Assembly: GCA_951799425.1 (NCBI GenBank) | Contig: OX637397.1 | Span: 40,590,409 to 40,654,408 of the forward strand | Direction of reading: 5' to 3' | Source: Ilex aquifolium | Lineage: Eukaryota > Streptophyta > Magnoliopsida > Aquifoliales > Aquifoliaceae | Length of the DNA: 64,000 nucleotides | Shown here: positions 13,008 through 25,614 of the stretch, piece after piece | Layout: the number at the start of each line of letters is the position of its first letter | How positions within the stretch are numbered: the first letter of the stretch is position 1 | Notes under the pieces: model-generated | What the model was told of the DNA's origin: nothing | Database searches by the model: none | What the model saw: only the letters and a program-made list of their open reading frames with translations | Made by a program: the position numbers and the translations under genes

Positions 13008-16000
13008 TTATGCGTCCGAGATGGTTTTGGATTCAAAGAACTTGGAAACAGCCTGATAGAGATTCTCTTCCTCAAAGGGCTTCGATACATAACCATCCAT
13101 CCCACATTTCAGACATTCATCATATGTGGCATGAATTACATCGGCTGTCATAGCTAATACAGGCACATGCCACTTTGCCTTTCTTGTAGGTCCTTCAATG
13201 GTGCAACCTCCATTCATTTGCTCATTGGCCTTGCTCTCCATCATCCGGATATGACGAGTTGCCTCAAAGCTGCATAAGAAGCAGGGAAGGGGGAACAAAG
13301 TAAGAAATAGCTGTTTGTCTACAAAGTCTCAGTTCATTGTGGCTAACATCAAAATAATTGGCAACTAAACAAGCTTGTACTGTACACAAAATTGAAGTTA
13401 GACCGGGAAACTATCCAGTAGGTGGTGAACAGTTGCAGTCCCACCATCCACTACACATTGAGAGGCAAAAATGGATTCTTGCAGCCAATCTCAATTTTTA
13501 AGATTTGTTGTAATGATCAAATCGTGGAATGCTGATAATTTGTCCACAGACGAGACTTTCATAAATGTCCATGACACCCATTCTCATCTATGAGTATCAC
13601 ACAGGAAAAGGAAGAGGTGGTTTTTCTTTTGGTTTTGGGGAGTGTGTGAGGGGGAGGGTCATATGATGCAATTAGGAATGCCAAGCAGGAAAGAGACCAA
13701 ATATCAATATGAGCATTACCATAGAGGTTCATTTCTCATTTGTCAAGTGAGAATAAGTATGGAATGATAAACAGCACTAAGAGGCATATGCAAGTTTGGC
13801 AAAATACCAACAGAACAGTAAAACACAAATATCAAGTACTGGGCATCCACTTAAATTGTTAGCATCCAAGAATAACCAAGATGACCCCCCCCCCCCCCCC
13901 CCCCCCCCCAACACACAAAATGCATTTTCAGTTAAGACAGCCAATAAAAAAAAAAAAACTACGAGAATATATGCAATACCCTAGGCCAGCATTGTTCAAT
14001 AGTGATTGTTTTGGGCTACGCTCAGTTATAAAATGCATAAATCATTGGATGCTCAAAGCTCACAGACACTTCTCCACGCGATGTAGGACTCGGTTGCCAC
14101 AATCCATACCCTAGGACAGTATGAGCTCATGTGGGACTCGAAGACCCAGGTAGGATAACCCAAACCATGCTAAGCTTCCACGTTCCCATCAAAGCAGAAG
14201 CACAAGTGGAGCAGACTATATGGCCTCCATACCACAAGTGTGGACGACTCTCATAATTTCTAGTTACATTTCCACAAATTCCACAAAAAAGACGCCTCTT
14301 CCAATTTGTTTATGATGTGTATGTAAAACTCAATAAGTCCATTTCCCCAAAGCATTTAAATTTCCAGGAAAAAATGAGACACTGACAGTATGACATCTTC
14401 ACGACAATTGATTGCTATAAAATAATAACATTTTTGAAGGAATGTGTTCCATTAGATCCTGAATTGCATTTTTAACGTACAGAAAGGGAAATCCTCATAG
14501 TGTCAGGAAAAAATATGCTTTAATCAAAATGGGACCAGATAATCTAGTAACAGATGTCATATAAGACAGTGAAAAAACATAACACTATAGTATCCGTGCA
14601 CTATGATAATGCATCTCCAAATCCCCATATTACGTGTATGGATACCAAAATGATTCTTAAATTATCTTCAATATTACAGAATAAACCTAAAAGAACATAT
14701 AAAAGAAATCTAAAGCCACAACAGCGTAAAATGTACATAATCCATAAAAAATTGACAATTTCGAGTTCTTAAGTAGAAATCTAATGATTCTTCAAGGAAA
14801 TAAAATATGAACTGCATATCAATAAATCAAGATAAAGAAAGGTTTAAAACATACCCATCCATTTCCGGCATCTGAATATCCATGAAGCAGGCATCAAAAT
14901 TGTGGGGTAACTGAAGCAAAGAAAGAGCAGCTTTACCACTATCAGCACACTCTACATCAGCCCCAAACTTCTTGAGTGCACCAGCAGCAACTCTGCGGTT
15001 TACCAAATTGTCATCAACCACCAGAATCTTCTTGCCACAAAGAAGGCTACGAAGGAAAGCAGATCCGTTAAGCACATCTTTCCCCTGTTGTGGCTTACTT
15101 CCCACTCCCAATACCTGCTGAAGGCATGCTGCCACCATACTTGCTCTCAAAGGTTTCATGATCACAGTCTCTGCAAAACCTGCTGCTTTTGCTTTGTCAA
15201 ACTCAGCACCCGTAATATTGGTTGCAAGAAGTATCAGCTTAGGCAGTTTCAAGGTCTGGCCGTTCTGTTTCCAGTCCAACAGCCGTATACTCAAGCCACC
15301 ATCTTCCCCAGATATCCATGAATCCTTCTCAACCAGAATCATATCTGGTTGCCTTTCATTTCTGCGATGAGAAAATGCAATATATCAACCATCAAGTACA
15401 ATAAGCATATACATATTGGATAGCTTAATCCCTCCTAAATCTTGTCTCTATAAGATTCTTCAAGATATATTTTTCGGAAACTTCTTTGAGACGTGTCTTT
15501 TGGGAACAAAAATTCGGTACACACCCATAAAACTTCAGTTAAGGACTCCATACAAACTAATAGCAATTAGATTAGAGACTTCCCTTGCACACAAAGCTTA
15601 TATTTAACATAGTCTGTGAGTCGAACTGAAGGGTTTTGAGTGATTGTGTTGAAAATACTGCCTTTTCTCTGTTTATGATAAGTATTAATCTTGTGATGGT
15701 GAGATATGTTTGATGGCATCACAAGCGGGTGCAGTTCTAGGGTGATAAAAAGTAGTGTGATACTTTCTTTTGAAATCTGTATTAGATGCCATAAAAGTGT
15801 GTGAGAGTGCTCATTTTGTGAAAAAAAAAAAAGGTGGGGAAATAATCCAGCAGGAATGCTCCCCAATTTCTCAAAAGCTCTACTAAAAAGCAACAGACTC
15901 CATGCTTTGAGTGCAAAGTTGCAAACCCCATTTTTCCATTATAAGGATAGTAGGTGTAAATGTAGAAAATATAATAATAGAAATAAAATATTGAAACTCA

Positions 16001-19000
16001 AACACAAAGGAATTCGTCCACCGAGAATATCTCTATAGAAATATAGAACTGCGATCACTAAGGTCGAAAAAAATAGCATGCAAACTTTCAAGGATAACAA
16101 ACCAATGACAAATCAATAACAAAAAGAAAACCCATGCAAGAGTGTCCCGCCACCTCAGGGTCGGGAGAGAGTTATACTAAAGACAAATTTGGAAAGAAAT
16201 TAAATTCACTTCATTCAAAGTACATGAAATGCATGTCGGAATACACTATAGGGATACCCCGGTATAAACACTGATTGCATTTCGGGCACGGGCCTAGAAA
16301 GATTGTACTCACTGCCCATTGCCCAGCAAAACCAGAAGTAATTATGCCAGAATTTGGCCTAGAATGATATCAACAATAAAAATTCCAGCACTGGCACAAA
16401 AGTGAAAGTTTGACTTTACAAAACTTTGAATCTGCATCCTATAAGTAAAATAAAGGTAAATGAGTGATGGAAAAGGAACACAAAGAAAAATGCTTACTTT
16501 ATTCTAATGGAACTATTTTTGCCATTTACAGCGACTACCATCCTCATGCTACTTACAGCTTCAACGAGGAGTCCAAGTCTCTTCAGATGGTATGTAGTTA
16601 CAGCAGCTCTAACAGGCTTTCCATCAACTAAAATTGCTTTAAATCCTTTAAATGATGTAGGCAAAACATCAGAGAGAGATTTTTTCAGATCACCAACTGC
16701 ATCTTTCTCGCACCTTCTAAAGACAGCAGTGAATGAGAAAGTGCTACCAACTTGAGGACGACTAATGAAGCTTATTTGACCGCCCATCAGCTCAACCAGA
16801 CACTTGCTAATACTCAGTCCAATACCAGTTCCTCCATATGTTCTAGAAGTTGAACTGTCTGCCTGCATGAACGGCGTGAAAACCCCCTCCTGCGCATGTA
16901 AAGGAATCCCAATACCTGTATCTTCAACACATACCATCAATGTGACATCCTGGGAAGCTTCATCTGTATTCATCACTCTGTTAGAGGTATTGTATCGGAA
17001 CTCTTCTTCAGCAATTAAATGCTTAAAGGTATCCCAACTATTCCGATCATCAGCAGCTTCAGAACCACTTAAGGTTTTAAACTGACAACCACCAGATCGA
17101 ACTATACCTTCAGATGCTCCATTCAGGCAGGTTTCATGTTTTGCATCCATTACAGCTTTAGCAAGTTCAGCAAGATGGACTTGAACAAATATATGTCCCC
17201 GCTCAGTGAACTGTCATGTCAAAAGCTGAATCTTGTGAGAATGGAACATTTGTAGAAGTGTGCCAGTATAGTTACTAGTCGAGGGACAGATCATTTTATT
17301 AGTCGAGATTCGACAGAAAAGTTAAAGAAGCAAAAACAAAAGCTACTAATTCATCGATTTCTTATTTTGTTGGTGGAGGAAGGCAATAGGGGCTAAGCTT
17401 AAATACATCAGGCTCCAACACAATGGACTATTTAAGCAAAAATAACACTTCAAACACAATTCTTTCCCATAATATGGTGAAACTAGCAGCACTCGCATAC
17501 TTACTTTGACAGAGTTGCCCACAAGATTTGTGATGACCTGTCGGAATCTTCCTGGATCCCCCATAACGATTTCTGGAACTTCATCAGAAACAAATAAGGC
17601 TAGCTTCACTTGCACAATGGATTGTACAGGATTGTGTCAAGAAGATCAATTTTGAATGCATCATGAAGGCCACCAGTCATTTAATAGAACCAGCAGAAAG
17701 GAGGGGAGAAAAGGCAAAGATGGAAGCATAAGAAGAAAAGCCGAAAGTTAGTTCAAGCGCGTGAAATCAATGCCACAACTAGGCTAGTCAATGGATCGGA
17801 TTTTGATCCGAATCCGATTAGTCTCATATGGATTAATAATTTTTACCGATTATCCGAATCCGAATCCGTTATATTATATTTAATGGATTCGGATATGGAT
17901 TTATCAAATCTGATCCGTTAACAATCCGATCCAAATTGTATATATACCTTCTATTTTTATATTTTATATCCCGTGAGTTTATATCCATCAACATCTTTTC
18001 ATCTCCCACATTTTTTTCCTTGTCTTCTTCACTATTTATAACTAAAATTGAGGTTGATATATTTAATTTATGTCGCTTGTTAAAGCTTCAAATGAGTAAG
18101 CATTATAATTTTTTTGTTGTACGGAGTTGAATTTGTTACAATTTGTGAGATATTTGTAGGTTGATTTTATTTTGTACATAAACGGATCGGATCGGATTTT
18201 CAGACCGGATATCTGAAAGTTAATGAATTCGGATATAGATTGCAAATTTCAAATCCGTCGGATAATCGGATCGGATCACGTAAATTGTAATCGGATTCGG
18301 ATATGACAGAATCCGGTCCATATCCGATCCGTTGACGGGCCTAGCCACAACAAGGAATATCCAAAAAAAAAGAAAAGAAATCCACAGTTCATAGCAAATG
18401 TTTTGAGGCCCTTTAGCATCAGGAGTAATGGCCAACAATAGTTGAATGGATACGATTGGTCAATCTTATTGCAGTTCAGTAGACTTTACCTCAACACCTC
18501 TGTGCCTAGATTTCTCAGAAAATAAAGAGAGTACATCATCTAGAATGGATCGAAGGTTGAATGGGACTGTCTCCAGCTCTAACTTGCAAGCTTCAATTTT
18601 TGCTCTGTCAAGCACTTCATTAATTAAGGTTATCAATGCCTTTCCACAGGCTTGGGCAGTTTGGGCATAGTCTTTTTGGGTTGAACTCAATTCCGTATCC
18701 AAAAGCAGAGCAAGCATCCCTGGAATGAAGCATGTAAATAGATGGAATTTGCTGACTAGGAGCAATTTAAGTTCCAGAAATCCGTAAACTCGAAAACTAA
18801 GACATGATCCAGGACCTACCAAGGATGCCATTCATTGGAGTTCTGATTTCATGAGACACAGTAGCTAGAAACTGGCATTAAAAAACAAATGAAAGTTCAG
18901 ATAAAAAGTAGAACTTTGATGTTAGAATAAAATGGAGCTTTCAGAACAGGTTTGGCATGAAACCTGGGATTTAGCGACATCAGCTGCTTCTGCCTGGACT

Positions 19001-22000
19001 TTCAATTGCTCCATTTTGTCACGATCATCTTCAACTTCGAAAATGTGAATATATGTAGTATACATCATATAGCCAACTAAGAGACCAATCACAAAGAATA
19101 AGAATACAGTGGTGATCGCAGTCCAAGATGTAGGTGCCTTCTGAAGATACCTGCCAAGTACCTCAATCATTAGCATTTATATGTTCAACCTCGAGAACTT
19201 TGATATCGTTGCTAGAGTAAAATCACTGGCCATATGCACTTGCAGAATTCTTGAATCTTTGCTTTTGGACTGAGAAAAAACACAGGTGCACTAACCTGCA
19301 TATCATTTGGTGCTCCCGAAATGGATCCCCAAAGTCAAGCATGTTCACACGCTTTAGGGACATGTCACTGTCTTGATATTGATGTCCATACATGACTAAG
19401 GGATCGGAAGAGTTAGTGATATCGTATACATTAACCACAATTTCCTGATTCCCAGAAAGTTGTCCAAGTAAGTTTTCAACAAGGGACTCAACATCAAAGG
19501 CTCCACCAAGGTATCTGTTTCCAAATGAGAACTTCTTTAGCCATATGCAGAATTTAGCGAAAGAGATCCACATAGAGAAAAAAATCAAACAGTAAACAGT
19601 GAGGGTTCCTTGATTCTACTTTCTAACCATCGATAGACAACCTCATACTGTAACCTTTGCCAAAATTCCAAGCACTTATAAACAAATATGCAGAAATCAT
19701 ATTCCATTCCTTCCAGAAGTATGATGGGCAAAATATTTGAATCACATGGAATTCTCAACATATCAACATACAAACAATGGCCAACATAGCCACAAGAGAA
19801 CTAAATTAGTTCTAACAGACTGCAAACACATACAGAGGAAGCAAAAAAGAGCATGAATGTTTAGTTGAGAACTAACAGGATGTACCCAGAAGACAAATCA
19901 ATTTCAAATGGGTGTTTGATAACATCAGCAAGAAAGGTTGTTTTCCCCCTAGCATCTGAATAGAAATGTAAATATCACTCCATTTAATAAAAAAATGAAG
20001 CATTTTGCAGTACCACATTTTAGCATTGCAAGTATTACAGGTTATAAAACAGGTGGCCTTAAGCACAGGTCAATATTTAAAAAGGAAAAAGAAATTTAAA
20101 ACATTCCTAAAATCCCACGAAAAACCCAGACAAGAGGGAAGTAAGCTTGGGCTTATAGCTTCAGAATGAGAATTGCCCGATGTTAGCGTTTTCACATTCA
20201 GAAATGTGGCAATATTGAGCTTAAGAAGTCACGCATTCTGGAATGAAAAAGGGAAAAGAAATAGTGAATTAGATAAAGAGAAGCCCATGTCCAAGCCCAA
20301 AATCACTAAAACTGTCTCACCAACATCAATTTCTTTTCTATCACGTGATTTCACTAGAACACTAAGGTAATTGCTAAAAGAGGAACTGGCACAAGGAGCT
20401 CTCAAGGATCAAGAAATGTTTTAGCTGCAGAACATTCAGCTAAGAGTACAAGAAATGCAGAGAAAAAATAATGTGACTTAAAACTCTATTTCACAATACA
20501 GATATTTAATGTGTAATCACCAAACCAATGACCATCAGGGAAACAAGGGCTAATAAGAACAGGACAGGAATGTCCCACCTGCCTCACTTACAACCTTCAA
20601 GCAACTAACTTTGCCAGTCCGCAAGAGCGTTCTAAGGTGAAAAAGAAAAATTAACCCATTGTTCAAAATTAATCCAACAGAAGTTGTAATAGTAGTCCAA
20701 TATAAAGTTTCTTAAATATCTTCTCCCTAGGATTTTTTTCAATTGCTATTTGCAGATAATCTAGTTGACCCATGAAATTCCATTCTCGATTGAACATGTA
20801 TATGAAATTGCATGGAATGAATAACAAAAATCTCCAAACCGGCCATGAAATGTTCCAAACAGAAACTTGACACAAACAAATATCGTATGTGAAAGGCAAA
20901 CGCTAACTCTTACCCTGCAGTTGCCTGAATGCGTTCTTCCACTGTTGGGTTTTCGGAAAGCTTGGATTTGTAGACAGGGAATGTCAACACAACCCCAAGA
21001 TGATGAGAACCCAACAGCCTAAAAGGGCTTGTAAGAACTGCTTTTCCTGTAGTCCTAGCCCTCAAAATGTTTTCGCGGTCCTCCTGCATCAAGCAGAGGA
21101 AAATATAGACAGATAGAAATGAAACACTCATTTGACCTAAACATATAACTAAGCAAACTTCAAAAAAAAATAAACAGAAAGAAAAATCATATAATGAATA
21201 AAATCAAAAAATTACCTCCCCTGACATCATATCTAGCGATTCAATGTAGGAAACAGTTTCTTGAGAGAATATCACTGGGGCATACTCATCCCGGGTAGGT
21301 GACGTTTGTCTCTCCATTGTCCTTATGGTCCACCCATGTTGCCTCTCAAATTCTTGCCTTTCCGAATTCACAACCCTTTGTGCATATGCCACTCCACTCA
21401 ACAAAGGCCTCTCAAAAGCTGTTTTTTTCGTGTACTCGGCAAAAGTTTCCTGCATTGCTTGCAATAAACCATACCCAAACGAGACAACAATCAGAAAGTT
21501 CACAAAGAACACAAACATTTGAACAACAATTATCAAAACCCAATAGCACAAATCAGCCAAATAGGCACCAAAAAACAAAGCCCATTATAACATAAATAAG
21601 TAAAATAGAGAGAGATAAAAGAAGTTATGCACCAAAATTCAAAGCGCGATAAAAAATTAATAAGCACAAACCTGATCAATTGCTGATGGGTTCTTGTAAT
21701 GATGAAAAGTAGAGACAAGGATTGCAAGGGCATGGACATGGTTAACACTAACACTAAATTGATCTTGTAACATCCTAGCCCTTTGATCACACATGCTCAC
21801 AAGAACTTCCTTCCATCTCTCCTTGTTACCAGCATCCATTCTATTGTAGATTATTCCATTAACAAACACCACAAATAAAATCCAAAGCACAATAAGTTTT
21901 GGGAGCCAAAATCTGTTGATAAATGTATTCTTTCTCTTTGTGCCCGATTGCTCATTCAGCCTCACAGCCACCATGTGGTGGCTTTGATTCTTCACACCCA

Positions 22001-22001
22001 T
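13008..22001 (-). CDS. AHK4: Cytokinin receptor histidine kinase (CRE1/WOL/AHK4 type)
   Basis: Eleven exons read in phase to 1000 residues: 22001-21672, 21449-21216, 21083-20914, 19514-19296, 19150-18964, 18871-18820, 18719-18490, 17603-17505, 17210-16498, 15361-14855 and 13269-13008. All introns are GT/AG. Two membrane segments (about 35-52 and 330-350) flank the CHASE domain. The ligand contacts known in Arabidopsis AHK4 (D262, L284, T294) and the wol site T278 correspond to D190, L212, T222 and T206, all kept. Cytoplasmic part: H-box [17 protein letters not shown] with phospho-His 387, N-box N500/N504, G boxes 604-609 and 633-638, a pseudo-receiver, then a receiver with D861/D862, phospho-Asp 906, T955 and K977. 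It should sense cytokinin in the ER/plasma membrane and start the His-Asp relay to AHPs and ARRs. AHK4 is preferred over AHK2/3 because of NSWDTFKHL and the short N-terminus. Oddity: Cys442 replaces the usual Gly in AKIEAGKLELE. The ATG at 22001 was chosen because the frame is stopped upstream. Confidence 0.96.
13885..13909 (+). repeat. Poly-C run, 25 nt, in AHK4 intron 10
   Basis: Uninterrupted C25 (G25 in the transcript) inside the 1.6-kb intron between the last two exons. It could form a G-quadruplex in the pre-mRNA. Confidence 0.9.
17780..18343. mobile_element. hAT-type MITE in AHK4 intron 7
   Basis: A 564-bp element with imperfect terminal inverted repeats (left TAGGCTAGTCAATGGATCGG; right, complemented, TAGGCCCGTCAACGGATCGG). 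It is flanked by a perfect 8-bp duplication GCCACAAC (17772-17779 and 18344-18351), the TSD length typical of hAT elements. The interior is built from repeated words such as GATCCGAATCCG in both orientations and has no transposase. It lies between exons 7 and 8 of the receptor gene and must be spliced out. Confidence 0.92.
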
Positions 22002-22560
22002 CAACGCAATGCTTCCTCTGCTGCTGCTCTCTGTTCTCTCTCTTCTTCTTCTACCACTCTCTCCCACTTGATCTCCAAGCTAAAAGCCAAAGATCCAAGA
22101 AAACATATATCCTCTCATGAGCTATTAGTGTAACTTTCTCCAAAAGACTGGCACTTTTTAAGCCACACAAAGAAAAAGGTACCCTCTGGACTCAAAGTAA
22201 ATCATCATCACAGCATTGTTTTTCGGGACTCAAATTATCAGATACCCAAAACCCATCTAGAGAAATGAACACACAAACATTTTCTCTCTCTCTTTCTCTC
22301 TCTCTCTCTGCATTTCAGAGAGAAGGGAATGGAGAGAGAAGAGAAACCCAAAAAGAAAAGTTTCTCACTACCATCATCGAACAAGCATGGCTTTGTTGCA
22401 GCCCTCAAAAGGTGGACACAGTCCAAATTCCAAAGGAAAACCCTCTTTTTCTCTCTAATAATATGCTTCAATGGGGGCTGATGAACATTTGAATGGAATA
22501 AAAAATGACAAGAACTCTAATCATGCCCTCTCTCTATTTATCTGCAAGCGTGAAGTTGAG
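22002..22560 (-). promoter_or_regulatory. AHK4 5' leader and putative core promoter
   Basis: Upstream of the start codon the minus strand has a GA-rich leader (22275-22320) and a possible TATA box ATAAATAG at 22541-22534, about 530 nt before the ATG. The transcription start is inferred, not seen. A leader intron cannot be excluded. Confidence 0.45.
22080..22118 (-). promoter_or_regulatory. In-frame upstream ORF (12 codons) in AHK4 leader
   Basis: ATG at 22118 opens a 12-codon frame (MRGYMFSWIFGF) ending in TAG at 22082-22080. It is in the same frame as the main ORF, whose ATG follows 26 sense codons later. If it lies in the mature leader it could dampen translation of the receptor. Confidence 0.4.
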
Positions 22561-22921
22561 TTGAAGAGTCCAGACAAAGAAGAGCACGTTCACTGTTCTC
22601 TCTGTTCATCCCACATAAAATAGTGCTACGAAATCAAGAGATTGACCACCAAAAACGCACACACATACACACAACTGGCCAAGAGAGTATAGAAAGAGAG
22701 AAACAAAACTAATACTAAAAGCCAACCTGTTTTAGGATACAATGAACTGTATGTGGCTATGTTGGTCTTGCCTCTAAGCCTTGTGGATTCAAGTATTTTT
22801 TTTAATGATAGAGATATCAAATATCTTATTTACCTTAATATTTAAATCAACTGAATCGAATTTGAGGATTTTTGCAGATACGCCCTTGTCCCCCTTATAC
22901 CTTAAACTATTACTTCCTCCT

Positions 22922-23296
22922 TCTCTCTCAAACTCTCTCTCTCTCTCTCTCTCTAACTTTGCTTCTCTGGCTGCATAAACAAACGTTTCTCTCTTGCTTA
23001 AAATACTCTCTCTCTCTCTCTCTCTCTCTCACTAACACTAAAGATACATTTTTTCAACATTACCCGTTTGGCTATTTTCTCTCTTTACTTTTCGTCGTCT
23101 TGTTTTCTTGATGCTATTCTTGGACATTAACAAAGCTCAAGCTTACAAGTGTAGCTGATGAAGTTGGACTTTTCTGTAATTTGTTGGAAAAGTGAGCGCA
23201 TTCGAATTCGATGAGATCAGGGCGGAGCAGAACTGCAGAGCAGAGAGAGATGCTTTCTCACTCCCTATAGTCTCTCTAAAATTTGTGTATGCGGAG

Positions 23297-23329
<33 letters not shown>
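22922..23329. repeat. CT/GA microsatellites upstream of AHK4
   Basis: CT runs at about 22936-22963 and 23007-23031 and a GA run at 23301-23329. Such polypyrimidine tracts are common in plant promoters and leaders. No gene is evident between them. Confidence 0.8.
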
Positions 23330-24776
23330 TTAAAACTGAGGAATCCCAACCAATTGTGTTGTTTCTATGTTTTCTTATTGTATAGAAATATATATATATA
23401 ATGATTTCGTCGTATAAAATTATAGAAAAAATCACTTTCACAAATCTTGTTGATAATGACTTTGCGACAAGGCGCAGATCTCATTCCAACTGAATTTACT
23501 ATACTGCCCAATATTATATGTACCTATTTACTGTAATTCCCTACATTTTGTTTTTTTAATACCCTCCTAATTGACTTGATCCCTTCTTCTCTTTTTTCTT
23601 TTTCCATTTTAGGAAAAAACTTGAAATTTTGTTTGGAACCCAGTTAACTAAGTTGTCTAAGACGAATCGTAAATTCAGATGTTCAAAGTTTTATTCTCGC
23701 TCGTGTCTAAATTTTACAATATAAAACTTCGGTTATATAGTATAATAAATAAATTAAATATAAATAAATAAATTTTAACAAGATATTACTTAGACTTAAT
23801 GCAATTTAAAGAGAATAGGACTATTATTGTGGTGAGGGCGATATGAAATCATCAATTCCACATTAGTCAAAGTTGACATGATTACATAATAGAAATGAGG
23901 AGCACTTATATCCATCCACCTTCACATTTGTTTATCTACCACTCGGTCCACTCCTATAATAAAGAAGGTTTTTGGTAATAAGCCAACATTAGTAAACCTT
24001 TTTTTCTTCTTTCTTCTTTTCTAATAAATTATTTCTTTTATATGAGAAATATAAGCATATACAAACAAATGAAGGAAGAGGGAACAAGAAAGAAACTCAT
24101 CCTCTATTTGATAATTATATTTTTAATGTATAAAAACCCATCTACTTTGCTTATTAGGCAAAAGGGTGAGAATTACTAAGTGGTTTGATAGGATCCAATA
24201 TAAGTTTTAGACCATAAAATAATTGGCCTTTGCATCCAATTAATAAGACATTAACTTAATATAAAATTAGTAGGTTATGATCAACAAATTTTCAACACAA
24301 ACTAAAAAATGATAAATTCCTAACACGTGTCATGAATGGGAAGGATTAATGTTACACATGAATAATTTTATCTTAATACGACAAACACTAGTAGTCGATA
24401 TAATATAATTTTTTTTAATAATTTCATTTGATTTTTTTATTTCTTGATCTAGTATTAAGTGAATACTTATACAATTAAAAAAAAATCTAATTTGGTAAAC
24501 ATCTCAATTGAGTGATTTTTTAGTTTGCAAAAAGTTTATTAGTTGCCAATCTACTTGAGAGAGGAGAGGAGCACTAATTGTGGGTTTTAGATTCGGTAAT
24601 TATACGTGTTAATCTCAAAGTGACACAATTAACAAATAGATCAGGCTAAGATCAATTTATCTATCACAATTACTCAAACAAGCTTACTTAGTATTGTAAC
24701 CCACATGGGTGATGGGTTAAATTTGGGCTCAAGTTGGTTAAGTCAAAGAGTCTATCCTCTCCCCATTACCTCTTTT
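23330..24776. other. AT-rich intergenic DNA
   Basis: No coding sequence, RNA gene or bounded repeat recognised. Homopolymer-rich and AT-rich throughout. Confidence 0.5.
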
Positions 24777-25614
24777 ACGGTCAGGGGTGTAACTTGGGTG
24801 GTCCTCCCGAACTCAAACCCTAAAAAAATAGGGTTCGGGTTGAGATTTTTAATATTTGGGTTAGGCCTGGATAAAAAAATACCAACTCGAATTGAATTCG
24901 GGTAGTACTTAGGTTGAAACTTCTAGTTGCTGAGTTCAACTCAAATATATAAATCGGGCTCAACCCAAACATATTGAAAAATAAATATATAAATCAACTA
25001 GGTTTAGTCTTCAATGCTCACCTCCCTCACTTGGACCCTCACTCTCTCAGTCCCTCTCAGACGTCTCCTTCTATCAGCCTCCCCCTCTTAGACACCTCCC
25101 TCACCCAGACCCTCACTCTCTCAGACGCCTCCCTCACTCACTCCGTCTCTTAGCCTCTCTCATAGTCATTGACACTCAATCTACCTTCATCTGCGTTTCA
25201 CTCTCAATCTTTCAAATATGCGCCTCTCAGCAAAGACCTTCATCAGATTTGTACCTCTCTGACCTTCATCGATCTCTCATATTTTGTAAAACTTCATTTT
25301 CAAATTTTGCATGGGCAATGGTTGTGGGTGTGGCGTGGTTCATTTTCAGATTTTATAAAATTTCTTATAGTAGTGGATAGTGGCTGTGGTGTTTTGATTT
25401 AACTTTCTTGTGGTATATTGGATGTACCAGGTTTAGAAAAATAGGCTAATTTCAGGTTTGAACGAATCCAACCCGAATTAAGTAACCCGAATTCTAATCC
25501 GAAATCAGCCCGAATTAAGTAATTTGAATTCAATTCGAGCCCGCCTGAATTTAACTTTGACAGTACTCGGGTTGAAGTATGATTAGGGTTATGGTTGAAA
25601 ATTATATACCAACG
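24777..25614. other. Non-coding flank of a hAT-like element
   Basis: Contains CAGGGGTGTAACTTGGG (from about 24783), a hAT-like end. GGGTTCGGGTT-type words appear on the left and their complements (CAACCCGAATT) on the right (25470-25570). A CT-rich degenerate repeat with units near CCTCCCTCAC lies at 25019-25160. I could not pair termini or find a TSD. Confidence 0.4.

Noticed and set aside
14030-14160. LTR-like GTGGGACTC motifs in AHK4 intron 10
   Set aside because: Suggestive of an old repeat but no bounded ends or TSD.
22001-22067. Start of the cytokinin receptor at 22067
   Set aside because: That codon is GTG, not ATG. The first in-frame ATG after the upstream TAG is at 22001 and matches the family's MxxK...[10 protein letters not shown] start.
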